Positions 8,952 through 17,796 of a stretch of 64,000 nucleotides of DNA are shown here, piece by piece; positions within the stretch are counted from its first letter, which is position 1, and the number at the start of each line of letters is the position of its first letter. The notes under the pieces were generated by a model, which was given only the letters and a program-made list of their open reading frames with translations, did no database searches and had not been told where the DNA came from. The stretch lies in assembly GCA_028571325.1 (NCBI GenBank), contig CP116767.1, positions 897,150-961,149 of the forward strand, read 5' to 3'. The stretch is from Wolbachia endosymbiont of Ctenocephalides felis wCfeF (GTDB lineage Bacteria; Pseudomonadota; Alphaproteobacteria; Rickettsiales; Anaplasmataceae). A program made the position numbers and the translations under genes.

Positions 8952-11900
8952 TCAAGTTTTTTCATGTCTTTGCATCATAAGCAACGCAGGAGTAAAAAAT
9001 AAGGTTAGAACCGTTGCAGCTAACATTCCACATGCTATGGTGATTGAAATGTCAACCCACCACTGGCTTGATGGAGCATCATATGTGATTTGTAACGTGA
9101 AAAAGTTGATGTTTAGCTTAGTGATCATCGGTATTAAGCCAAGAACTGTGGTTGCAACAGTAAGCAATATTGGCCTAATGCGAGAAATCGAAGCATTTAT
9201 TACACATCGCTTAACGTCATCCTTGTATACTTCAATTTGGTGATGAAAAGCGTCAAGTAATAATATATTATTATTTACTATAATTCCTGCTAAAGCAATT
9301 ATTCCTACCCCGCACATAACAACCACAAAAACTTTATGGATAAGAAAGAAAACAAAAAATACACATGTAGTAGATAAAAATACTGCCGTCATTACAATGA
9401 ATGCGTGGTATATACTATTGAATTGTGTCGCTAATACCAAGATCATTAGTGTAATTGCCGATATAAAAGCCTTTAACAAAAATATTCCTGATTTTTCTTG
9501 ATCTTCTTTATCACCTTTAAAATCAATTTTTACTCCTTTATCCCAATCCTGGGCAATCGAGTTTTGAATGAATTTAACTCTTTCGTCAACCAGATATTCA
9601 GGATCAACATCAGCAGAGATTGTTACTGTGCGTGATCCGTTAATCCTACTTAGTTTGCTTATCTTTTTTTCGGGAGCGTATTTTACTATATTGCTCATAG
9701 GATACGGACCATTAACTGTATTAATAAAAAGGTTATCTATGGTCTTCATATTGCGGTCCTTCCCGGGAAAACGGAGTATAATATCGATTTCTTCATCCAG
9801 GTTGTTTGGTCTATATTTTCCAATTGATACTCCGCCTGTAACCATTTTTATAAAATCGCCAATGGTTGCAACACTTATTCCAGAGCTTGCAACCTTACTT
9901 TTGTCAACACTCATATCCCACTCTATTTCAGGTGTTGACCTGCTATCTTGAATATTTATAAACCCGGATGAAGATTGGTTCATAATTTTTAGAATTTTTT
10001 CCGCTGCCAAATCTAAGCTGGGTGCTTTGCCACTTAGGTTAATTTTTATTGGCTTGTCGGCTGACGGTCCTGAATTTTCCTCTTGAATATCAATTATTAC
10101 TCCTTTCATATCCTGCACGCTACTTCTTATATCATTTAATATGTGCTTAGCCTTGCGTCTAAAACGCCAATCCACAAGTTCTAGTTGGATTTCGGCAATA
10201 ACGTTATCTGAGAATGTTCCTGATTTAGCATAAGAAGCATACACTTCTTTTTTGATACCCGAGATACGCTCTTCCATTTCTTTTAGTATTAGATCTCGTT
10301 CCTTGGCTGATAAACTTTCCTTTGCTCTAACCTTTATTGAAATATTATCTGAATCCATTTTCGGGAAAAACTTTACTCCAGGACCGAAGGTGAAATACAA
10401 TACACTAAACGAGAACAAAACAAATACAACAATACATATAAATTTTTTAGGATGATCTAAGACTTTCTCTAGCATGCGTACGTAAGCTCTTATCATAGGT
10501 CCAGTGCTTTTTATCTCACCACTTTCTATTGCATTCATTCTTTCAATCTCTTCTTTCGAGGTTACTGAAGGCTTACCAAATATCGCACCAAGTGTTGGTA
10601 TGAAAACCAAAGCCATGATGAGTGAACCGGTCAAAGTTAAAATTATTGTGATTGGTATATATTGCATAAACTTACCAATCATATCGGGCCAAAATAACAG
10701 AGGGAAAAACACTGCCAATTTAGTTAATGTTGATGACAGAACTGGATAGAACATATCACGGACTGCAGTATGAAAGGCTTCTACTTTATCCATCCCGCAA
10801 ATCATCTTTCTGTCAGCGTATTCGCTAACTACAATTGCATCATCAACCAACATGCCAACTGCCATAATTAAACTAAAAAGCACAACAATATTTAAGGTTA
10901 TACCCATGAAGTAAAGAGCTATTATTCCAACAAGAAAGGAGCCAGGTATCGAAAGTGCCACAAGAATAGCCGTCCTTGTGCCCATAGAAAATATTATTAT
11001 GATTAATATCAACAACACAGCAAATATTATGCCATTCTCTAGGTCATCAAGCACATTACGGACATTTTTTGACTGGTCGTTTAAATACACCACTTTTAGA
11101 TTTTTAGGTAATTGGTCTTTTGCCTTATCTATTAGGTATTTTACTTGATTTACTGTATCTATTATGTTCTTTCCATTACGTTTTGAAATTTCTAACACAA
11201 CACTAGATAGCCCATTAATGCAAGCAAACTCTTTGTGATCCTCAAACCGAGGGTATACTTTCGCTATATCCTTTATTCTCAAAACTGCATCGCCTTGAGA
11301 CCTAACAGGAATGTTCATAATATCTTCTATATCTTTTAATAATCCCGACACTTTAATTGAGTATTTGCCTGTGTCATTGTCAAACGATCCGGCTCCTACT
11401 AATCTGTTATTGCTCGATATAGCATGAAATATTTCACCTGATTGAATGTTGTATTTTGTTAGTATTGTGGGCTCAATTATCACTTCTATCGTTTCCTTAC
11501 GTACGCCCGCCACTTCAACCTTAAGGATATTGGGCAGAGATTCTATTCCTTTTTTTAACTTACGCGCTATATCGGTCAAAGCCCTTTCTGGTAGATGACC
11601 AACCAATCCAACATTTAATATAGGAAATAAGCTTAAGTTTATTTCGCTGATTACCGGAGACTCTGCTTCAGCAGGCAACTTCGATTTTATATTTGAAAGC
11701 TTTGAACGGACGTTATCGAGCACTTCCTTGTTACTATACTCTGTACCGAATTCAAGTATTACATGAGCGCCACCATTAGTTGCTAGGGCCTTTAGCTCCT
11801 TAACTCCTTCTATGGACCTCAGTTCATTTTCTATCGGAATAGCTAGTAACTTCTCACTATCTTCAACAGAAATTCCATGAAGTCCAACAAACACGCTGAT

Positions 11901-12026
11901 TACAGGAATTTGTATATCTGGGTTGCTTTCCCTTGGCATTTTTATATAGGCGTATAAACCAAAAATAAAAATCGCTATAAGCAACAATATTACCGTCCTA
12001 TTCCTCTCTATAAGCAAGCTTTTCAT
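8952..12026 (-). CDS. Efflux RND transporter, inner-membrane pump subunit
   Basis: 1024 residues, the normal length of AcrB/MexB-type pumps. A first helix is followed by a large periplasmic domain, a block of membrane helices from about residue 333, a second periplasmic domain and a second helix block. Helix 4 holds the paired proton-relay aspartates in MAVGMLVDDAIVVSEYADRK (about residues 395-396). The family exports drugs, lipids or metals by proton antiport with a periplasmic adaptor and outer-membrane channel; neither partner is beside it here. ATG at 12026; no operon partner on the same strand upstream. Confidence 0.93.
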   Translation of the reverse strand: MKSLLIERNRTVILLLIAIFIFGLYAYIKMPRESNPDIQIPVISVFVGLHGISVEDSEKLLAIPIENELRSIEGVKELKALATNGGAHVILEFGTEYSNKEVLDNVRSKLSNIKSKLPAEAESPVISEINLSLFPILNVGLVGHLPERALTDIARKLKKGIESLPNILKVEVAGVRKETIEVIIEPTILTKYNIQSGEIFHAISSNNRLVGAGSFDNDTGKYSIKVSGLLKDIEDIMNIPVRSQGDAVLRIKDIAKVYPRFEDHKEFACINGLSSVVLEISKRNGKNIIDTVNQVKYLIDKAKDQLPKNLKVVYLNDQSKNVRNVLDDLENGIIFAVLLILIIIIFSMGTRTAILVALSIPGSFLVGIIALYFMGITLNIVVLFSLIMAVGMLVDDAIVVSEYADRKMICGMDKVEAFHTAVRDMFYPVLSSTLTKLAVFFPLLFWPDMIGKFMQYIPITIILTLTGSLIMALVFIPTLGAIFGKPSVTSKEEIERMNAIESGEIKSTGPMIRAYVRMLEKVLDHPKKFICIVVFVLFSFSVLYFTFGPGVKFFPKMDSDNISIKVRAKESLSAKERDLILKEMEERISGIKKEVYASYAKSGTFSDNVIAEIQLELVDWRFRRKAKHILNDIRSSVQDMKGVIIDIQEENSGPSADKPIKINLSGKAPSLDLAAEKILKIMNQSSSGFINIQDSRSTPEIEWDMSVDKSKVASSGISVATIGDFIKMVTGGVSIGKYRPNNLDEEIDIILRFPGKDRNMKTIDNLFINTVNGPYPMSNIVKYAPEKKISKLSRINGSRTVTISADVDPEYLVDERVKFIQNSIAQDWDKGVKIDFKGDKEDQEKSGIFLLKAFISAITLMILVLATQFNSIYHAFIVMTAVFLSTTCVFFVFFLIHKVFVVVMCGVGIIALAGIIVNNNILLLDAFHHQIEVYKDDVKRCVINASISRIRPILLTVATTVLGLIPMITKLNINFFTLQITYDAPSSQWWVDISITIACGMLAATVLTLFFTPALLMMQRHEKT

Positions 12027-12177
12027 GTGAATATTTTATTGAATATGCATACTTTTGTACAACATTATATCTGAGATACATTATATATTAATTAATTCTT
12101 ATATAACTTTTAGAATATTTATATTAAGTATTAAAATCATCATAAAATTACAATTACAAAATAGACTTCTCACATAA

Positions 12178-12645
12178 CAAACCAATTTCTGGCAGCACGT
12201 TGGATTCAGTAGAAACAAAAAAACTACTTGACAACCTTCGCCGTTATCCTTATAATAAGACTGAAGCTATTATTTAACTTCCCAATCTGTACAGGTTAAA
12301 ATGACAAGAGAACTTGTATTTGGCGTACTATGTGCACTGCATGTCTTTTTAAAACTTCGGGTTTTTGCCCATACAAGCTGAAACGCGCTTATAAGTCGTT
12401 TAGGACATCACCCAACGCCGGATTTTAAAATAGAGAGTGGAATAACTAGCTACCTCGGGGTTTTATTGTCTTTTTCTCCTGTCTGGTAAATTTCTTAAAT
12501 ATTATAGCTTAGACTAGTTGCGTTTAAAAGCAGCTAAATTGCAGCGTTTAAGGCATAAAAACGCCAATACTAAAAATAAATAATGACCAGGGCTTCTTTT
12601 GCTTTTTTTCTCGTTTGGTAAATTTCTTAAATATTTATTATTAAA
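12178..12645 (+). repeat. R1 dispersed repeat, copy 2, with embedded promoter
   Basis: It shares with copy 1 even the left edge (TGGCAGC...TTGGATTCA before GAAACAAAAAAA). Promoter boxes lie at 12228-12256. Downstream are the GAAG/CTTC stem, GGCGT / ACGCC pairing, the CTTATAAG hairpin, a TTGTCTTTTTC tract, module B with GCGTTT / AAACGC, and the terminal GGTAAATTTCTTAA. It is very similar to copy 3 in the opposite orientation near 39.6-40.1 kb, so recombination between them would invert about 27 kb. Confidence 0.8.
12228..12256 (+). promoter_or_regulatory. R1 copy 2 promoter, perfect consensus boxes
   Basis: TTGACA at 12228-12233, exactly 17 bp, TATAAT at 12251-12256. Both hexamers match the sigma70 consensus fully. 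It points rightward into R1 copy 2; the next gene (pth) is convergent, so an mRNA role is unlikely. Confidence 0.65.
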
Positions 12646-12654
12646 GTAGTATCC

Positions 12655-12790
12655 TGGATCTCGGTGTCAGCTACTTGGATGACACCCTGAAGATTCAAAA
12701 AACCATCATTCCGCTACGTGTTAGCGGTTTCAAGTATTCTGCGGTTGCGCTTCTCCTAAAAATTCCTCACTATAATGCAAGAGATCTAAT
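12655..12790. repeat. R3 fragment joined to a partial R2 element at the 3' end of pth
   Basis: 12655-12725 contains ATCCTGGATCTCGG...CTTGGATGACA and a CGCTACGTGTTAGCG palindrome (R3 type). From about 12731 the sequence CAAGTATTCTGCGGTTGCG...CCTAAAAATTCCTCAC...GCAAGAGATCT is the right half of R2. The R2 end AGATCTCTTGCAT, read on the minus strand, encodes the last residues and stop of Pth. Confidence 0.65.
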
Positions 12791-13321
12791 AAAAGCTGTG
12801 TTATCTTCTTGCAGCATTAGGTGTATGTTTTTTGCTATTTTTTCTACTAAGTGGGTAGCGTTGTCGAAATTTGCAAATTTGGACAGTACGTAATCCGCTA
12901 GCTCTCTTTGATCACTGGGCCTGCCTATTCCGAATCTCAGGCGCCAATAATCATTACCAATAAAACTGTCTATAGACTTAAGTCCATTATGTCCAGCAGA
13001 GCTGCCACCCTTCTTTATTTTTATTCTTCCAAGTTCCAGATCAGCATCATCATGTATAACAATGATATTATCTAGCGAAAATTTGTAAAAGTTTCGTATT
13101 TTTGCAACAGGAATGCCAGATTTATTCATAAATGAATAAGGTTTTAGCAACATAGTTTTACTTTCATTAATTATGCCAGAGGTTATCAGGTAATCGGCTT
13201 TTTTAGAGAACGGCTGAAAATTCCAACATTTGCAAATTGCATCAATAATGATGAAGCCAATATTGTGATAAGTTAGCTCATATTGGCTACCTGGATTACC
13301 AAGCCCAACTATCAAATACAC
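12770..13321 (-). CDS. pth: Peptidyl-tRNA hydrolase
   Basis: 183 residues. It hydrolyses peptidyl-tRNA released from stalled ribosomes. Key features are GLGNPGSQYELTYHNIGF, with the catalytic histidine in HNIGF, and the DDADLELGRIKIKKGGSSAG region with the conserved Asp and GGSSAGHNG. The start is a GTG that overlaps the rplY stop by one base (TAGTG), so it is translationally coupled to rplY. The C-terminal residues RSLAL and the stop are encoded by the end of an R2 repeat, so the original C-terminus has been replaced. Confidence 0.95.
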   Translation of the reverse strand: MYLIVGLGNPGSQYELTYHNIGFIIIDAICKCWNFQPFSKKADYLITSGIINESKTMLLKPYSFMNKSGIPVAKIRNFYKFSLDNIIVIHDDADLELGRIKIKKGGSSAGHNGLKSIDSFIGNDYWRLRFGIGRPSDQRELADYVLSKFANFDNATHLVEKIAKNIHLMLQEDNTAFIRSLAL

Positions 13322-13932
13322 TATTCCTCTGTCTCTGCTTGAGGTTCTTCAACGTTACTATCAGCAGCAGAGATTGTAACAACAGTAAAGTTTTCTTCCT
13401 CATGTGCTGCAAGTTTAACACCTTCTGGCAATTTCACATCATTTATGTGTACAGACTGGCCGATCATTTTACCAGACAGATCAACTTCTATAGCCTGAGG
13501 TATTTTTTCAGGAGAACATTTAACAGTAATGGAACGACATAAAACATTAAGCACTCCACCTAGCTTGATTCCTGGAGATTTACTTTCATTTATAAATGAT
13601 AAAGGTATGTCTATTTTAATTTCACTGCCTTTATCAACGAATTGAAAATCAACATGTTGTACAGTATCCTTTACCACATGCCATTGAATATCGCGAACAA
13701 GAGCATATTCTTTTTTACCTGAAATATTCAATTCTATTACATGTGCAGAAAGGGAACCTGATTTATATTGTTTCGTGAATTCCTTCGCGGACAATGTTAA
13801 ATTTACATTATCATGTCCTTTGCCGTATATAACTGCAGGGATATATCCTTTCTTTCTCAGAGAATACATCGCTTTTGTTTTTGTTACATCACGTAATTCT
13901 GCATTAATTGTTACCATTTCTTGTTGCGCCAT
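13321..13932 (-). CDS. rplY: 50S ribosomal protein L25/general stress protein Ctc
   Basis: 203 residues, the long two-domain L25 (Ctc/TL5) form: a 5S-rRNA-binding N-domain (RKKGYIPAVIYGKG) and a beta-rich C-domain ending in an acidic tail (EEPQAETEE). It binds 5S rRNA in the large subunit. It starts at an ATG at 13932 and its stop overlaps the pth GTG start by one base; this rplY-pth pair is common in alphaproteobacteria. Confidence 0.95.
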   Translation of the reverse strand: MAQQEMVTINAELRDVTKTKAMYSLRKKGYIPAVIYGKGHDNVNLTLSAKEFTKQYKSGSLSAHVIELNISGKKEYALVRDIQWHVVKDTVQHVDFQFVDKGSEIKIDIPLSFINESKSPGIKLGGVLNVLCRSITVKCSPEKIPQAIEVDLSGKMIGQSVHINDVKLPEGVKLAAHEEENFTVVTISAADSNVEEPQAETEE

Positions 13933-14177
13933 CGGTTGCTCCTACTCAACTAATCTTTTTAATATAATTTAGTATATAACATAAAAATGTTTATTTCAAA
14001 CTTCATTACTCGCAGTACGTGTAAAAGATTTATAAGATACACATATTACGTATGAAAATATTGTTTAATTAATATAGTCTATTAATGATAAAACAAGATA
14101 GTCAAGCACAACATTTAATAATAATTTAACCATTTGAAATGTAAAATTATAATATATTAATTAGCTAGAGGGTAAAA

Positions 14178-14771
14178 ATGTCAACAAATTGGTTTCATGA
14201 TTTTTTTTTCGGTTCTAATGAATCGGCAATAGAGGCATTAGACAAACTTCAAAAGATGGATGCTGAACAGTTTCAAAAGGTGTTTAGTGCGTTAGAAGAA
14301 TTGCAAAAAGGTCAGCAGTTCAACGCTGAGCAGATTCAAGTCGCATTTAGCAGATTAGAGGAACTGCAAAAAGGTCAGTTGTTCAACGCTGAGCAGATTC
14401 AAAGTATGCAAGAGCACTTAAACAGTTTGCAAGAAAGACTCGCAGGTGTGGAAGAAAAAGTGGGAACACTTACAGAAACAGTAGCAGATCATGGCAGCAA
14501 CATTGCAGATTTGACAGATACAGTAGGAGATCAAGGAAAAATAATGCTGACTTGTTGCATTGTAACAAGTGTTATCGCTGTAGCAGCGATTAGTTTTATT
14601 GGCTTCTGCATCTACCAGGGAATTAAGAGTGAAAGGGAGAAGCAAAAGGGCTTGTCTCAAAATGTGCCAACTGGGGAACTGATCGATTTACTTGAACCAG
14701 ACACAAAACTTCTTGTAGATGTTAACAGTACTGAAAAACTACCGGAAAACACATCAATGATGCCAGACTGA
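14178..14771 (+). CDS. Coiled-coil membrane protein with a 21-residue tandem repeat
   Basis: 197 residues. Residues 1-130 form a heptad-rich coiled coil including two nearly identical 21-residue units (LEELQKGQxFNAEQIQ...). One strong transmembrane helix (about residues 118-141, IMLTCCIVTSVIAVAAISFI) is followed by a charged tail. There is no signal peptide, and a GAGGGT ribosome binding site precedes the ATG. The family is not recognised. The layout suggests a membrane-anchored structural or host-interaction protein; this is inference. It stands alone between rplY and pyrC. Confidence 0.7.
   Translation: MSTNWFHDFFFGSNESAIEALDKLQKMDAEQFQKVFSALEELQKGQQFNAEQIQVAFSRLEELQKGQLFNAEQIQSMQEHLNSLQERLAGVEEKVGTLTETVADHGSNIADLTDTVGDQGKIMLTCCIVTSVIAVAAISFIGFCIYQGIKSEREKQKGLSQNVPTGELIDLLEPDTKLLVDVNSTEKLPENTSMMPD
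14292..14417 (+). repeat. 63-bp tandem duplication inside the coiled-coil gene
   Basis: Two units, 14292-14354 and 14355-14417, share a core of over 30 near-identical bases (GCAAAAAGGTCAG followed by GTTCAACGCTGAGCAGATTC). The period is a multiple of three, so copy-number change would keep the frame. Confidence 0.8.
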
Positions 14772-14792
14772 ATAATATTCTTCTTGCAAAGG

Positions 14793-14811
14793 TGTTACAT
14801 AACTTGTAACA
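14793..14811. terminator. Stem-loop after the coiled-coil gene
   Basis: TGTTACA - TAACT - TGTAACA, a 7-bp stem and 5-nt loop located 22 bp past the stop at 14771. No T-run follows, so it is a weak candidate for termination or mRNA 3'-end protection. Confidence 0.3.
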
Positions 14812-14928
14812 TCTCATGATCTGAATTAAGGTAATCCGAGATCTTTAGCTACATAGTTCGCATTTTAATTTGGTTGTGTTTTATTAAAAAAAACCTTAGA
14901 TTTACTTCATAATCAACGCTGCGATTTA

Positions 14929-16269
14929 ATGACTAAAACTTGGAATTTATTGCAAATAGGACAGAAAGAGGGCTACAAAATTGCATATACAAATGCTCGC
15001 ATTATCGATCCAGAAACTAAACTCGATATAAAAGGTTCACTATTAACTGAAGGGAGTAAAATAGTTGATTTTGGTGAGTCGTTATTTTCAAATGGAGTTC
15101 CAAGTGAGATTGACGAGACAATAGACTGTGAAGGACTTGTTCTCATGCCAGGCCTTATTGACATTCACGTGCATTTTCGTGAACCAGGTCAGGAGAATAA
15201 AGAAACTATACATACAGGCAGCAAATCTGCGGCTGCAGGAGGCGTTACGACTGTGGTTTGCCAGCCTAACACTGCTCCGGCAATTGATAGCGTTGTTTTA
15301 GCTCAATATTTGAAATATAGAGCACTTGAAACTTCACATGTAAACGTTGAATTTTACGCTAAAATCACCACTTCAGAAGAAAAGTTGACTGAAATGGCAC
15401 TTTTAAAGGAAGCAGGTGCAGTTGGGTTTACTGACGATGGTATGCCGGTTATGAATCCAATGATTATGAGACAGGCGCTACTTTATTCAAGTATGCTGGG
15501 TGTTCCGATTGCTCAGCATGCGGAAGATTTAAATTTATCAGCAGGTGGTGCAATCAATGAAGGTAAGATTTCTGAGGAATTGGGAGTAAAGGGAATTTTA
15601 AGTGCGTCAGAATCGGTCATGGTAAGTCGCGATATACTGCTCATGAAAGATATGGAAAGCGTGCACTATCACATTTTACACGTTTCTGCAAAAGATTCAC
15701 TCGACGCTATTAAACGTGCAAAAGATTTAGGATTGAATGTCACATGCGAAGTAACACCTCATCACTTCACTTTAACTGAGGACATAGTAAAACAACATGG
15801 AGCAATTGCAAAAATGAATCCACCACTTCGCACTGAAGAAGATCGATTGGCTATGATTGAAGGTTTAAAAACAGGTGTGATTGATTGCATTGCAACTGAT
15901 CACGCACCACATGATCGTAGTTCCAAAGATCTGCCACTTGAGAACGCTGCATTTGGTATCGTAGGTCTTGAGACAATGCTACCTCTTTCACTTGAACTTT
16001 ACCACAGTGGGCAAATGAGCCTATTTGATGTACTTGCAAAATTGACATACAAACCTGCGGATATAATACACCTGCCACGTGGTCGTATACAAAAAAACCT
16101 TACTGCAGACTTAATTTTAGTTGATCTAAATTACGAATGGGAAATTAAAATTGACAACTTTGCTAGTAAATCAAAAAATTCTCCTTTTGATGGGCGCAAG
16201 GTAAAAGGACACGTAGTACGCACTACTGTATCCGGCAAAACTGTGTACTTGCATAGATCTCCTGCATAA
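14929..16269 (+). CDS. pyrC: Dihydroorotase, class I
   Basis: 446 residues. It cyclises carbamoyl-aspartate to dihydroorotate in pyrimidine synthesis. The metal-binding HxH is in DIHVHFREPG (about residue 79). Later His and Asp ligands lie in AQHAEDL, HILHVSAKD and IATDHAPHD. The length and the FREPGxE signature place it in the class I amidohydrolase branch. The C-terminal residues RSPA and the stop come from the end of an R2 repeat beginning at about 16258, a second case of R2 supplying a gene terminus. Confidence 0.93.
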   Translation: MTKTWNLLQIGQKEGYKIAYTNARIIDPETKLDIKGSLLTEGSKIVDFGESLFSNGVPSEIDETIDCEGLVLMPGLIDIHVHFREPGQENKETIHTGSKSAAAGGVTTVVCQPNTAPAIDSVVLAQYLKYRALETSHVNVEFYAKITTSEEKLTEMALLKEAGAVGFTDDGMPVMNPMIMRQALLYSSMLGVPIAQHAEDLNLSAGGAINEGKISEELGVKGILSASESVMVSRDILLMKDMESVHYHILHVSAKDSLDAIKRAKDLGLNVTCEVTPHHFTLTEDIVKQHGAIAKMNPPLRTEEDRLAMIEGLKTGVIDCIATDHAPHDRSSKDLPLENAAFGIVGLETMLPLSLELYHSGQMSLFDVLAKLTYKPADIIHLPRGRIQKNLTADLILVDLNYEWEIKIDNFASKSKNSPFDGRKVKGHVVRTTVSGKTVYLHRSPA

Positions 16270-16402
16270 CCTGCTTTCTGATGGTAATTTCTGCGTCAAA
16301 ACTTGCTTACGCCCCTCAAATACTTCAAGTATTCTGCGACGCTCATCTGCGTTTCTCCTAAAAATTCCTCACCATAAATTGGTTATGCAAGGATCTAATG
16401 AT
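16256..16402 (+). repeat. R2 element, complete copy with inverted ends
   Basis: The left end AGATCTCCTGCATAACC and the right end GGTTATGCAAGGATCT are near-perfect inverted repeats. The interior reads TGCTTTCTGA...AAAACTTGCTTACGC...CAAGTATTCTGCG...TCTCCTAAAAATTCCTCACCATAAATT. Other copies are at 34164-34282 (reverse) and 53636-53765, with shorter ones near 12.7, 47.7 and 49.0 kb. There is no ORF. Small size and inverted ends suggest a MITE-like or palindromic element. Confidence 0.75.
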
Positions 16403-16429
16403 ATGCCCGCTCGGAAGTCCTAGTTCCGG

Positions 16430-17578
16430 TTAACTGTATCGATAACTGACAGCTGCATTTTTACGCATATCATCCAGTAGTAAGTTGCTTTGTATCATAA
16501 TCTTTTGTTGGTATATCTGCTGTTTAATAGCTTCTGTATCTGCCGTATTGCTTTTGATATCACACAACATCATTAACCTTGCAGTGCTATTTTCTCTGAA
16601 TTCTACTATTTCATTTACCTCTGTTTTACTGAATAAAGCCTGTAAATCAGGGTTTAAATCCCGCATTTTTATTTCAAATTCTTTTGCATTCGGCAACTTA
16701 AGATTATCTGCCAATTTATCAAAATTTAAACAATTAACTTTCTGCTCTTTGAGATCATCTAATGAGCTTTCAGAACTTTTAACTACGACCTGTTTTAATT
16801 TTAAAGTGCTTTCCAGTAGTGCATGATCGAGTTGTACTTTATCTATTACTTTTACAATAGAGTAACCTTCGCTAAGACTGACTGGACCTGCTATGCCACC
16901 AGTTTCTAGTCCTTCTAAAGCGCTTTTGAGGTTGCCTTTCAATTGATTCAAATTAACTGTTGCTTTACGCATCTTTATTGGAGGTTCTGGAATAAAGTCA
17001 TTATTACTGTTGCGTAATTTTTCCGCTAAATCTTCAGCTATATTATAAACATTCTCACCCTCTTGGCTAGGAACCATAAACTCTTGGAACGTGATAAGAT
17101 AATCTGGTTTTTCTATTTGCCCTTTTGCATCATTTACTTCCTTATCGCTTATATTGATAAATGGTACGATTCTTGTTTCAATAACTTTGCCCCACAAAAG
17201 CTGACATTTTATTTGTTTTTTTAAGATGTCAAGGTCTATATTATGTTCTTTTATATATTGATCAATTTCATTATCCTTAATTTTAAAGCTTTGAGTTAGA
17301 AATGACACGATGGCGTCATTTAATTCTTCATCACTCAATTTTATATTTAACCTCTGCGCCTCGTTGATAATGATAATTTCGTCTATTAGCTGCCTCAGAA
17401 TTTGAAGCCTTAGTTCCTTTCCATTTTGAGTGTGAAACAGTGAATTTATCAGATTAACGCGTTTTTCAATATCTAAATTTGAAATTGGTTCACCGTTTAC
17501 ATCTGCAATAATTTCAATCTCAACCGCAAGCAACTTAATTGGCAATATTATCAACAATAAAATTAGTATTTTACGCAT
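16430..17578 (-). CDS. surA: SurA-like periplasmic chaperone / peptidyl-prolyl isomerase
   Basis: The ATG at 17578 (MRKILILLLIILPIKLLA) gives a clear signal peptide; a TTG six bases upstream also opens the frame. 382 residues, close to SurA. The N-terminal chaperone part has the typical IIADVNGEPISNLDIEKRV and LRQLIDEIIIINEAQRL. The C-terminal half has a single degenerate parvulin-like region (GGIAGPVSLSEGYSIVKV). SurA proteins escort outer-membrane proteins through the periplasm. Isomerase activity is uncertain from the sequence. Confidence 0.82.
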   Translation of the reverse strand: MRKILILLLIILPIKLLAVEIEIIADVNGEPISNLDIEKRVNLINSLFHTQNGKELRLQILRQLIDEIIIINEAQRLNIKLSDEELNDAIVSFLTQSFKIKDNEIDQYIKEHNIDLDILKKQIKCQLLWGKVIETRIVPFINISDKEVNDAKGQIEKPDYLITFQEFMVPSQEGENVYNIAEDLAEKLRNSNNDFIPEPPIKMRKATVNLNQLKGNLKSALEGLETGGIAGPVSLSEGYSIVKVIDKVQLDHALLESTLKLKQVVVKSSESSLDDLKEQKVNCLNFDKLADNLKLPNAKEFEIKMRDLNPDLQALFSKTEVNEIVEFRENSTARLMMLCDIKSNTADTEAIKQQIYQQKIMIQSNLLLDDMRKNAAVSYRYS

Positions 17579-17796
17579 AAGCAATAGTTAATAATCAATT
17601 CTATAATAAATATTAAGTCAATACTAGCAATAGGTAACTTTTTTTATGTAATATATCCATAGATGTCTTTGATTTATTAACACAGTAGTGCTATGTTAAT
17701 ACAAATTAGTAAAATGAATAAAAATTTTGAGCACTTTCAAATTAGGTGTTTTGGTTTCTTAAGTGTAGCATTGCTAAGGAATAAACTAGTTTATGT

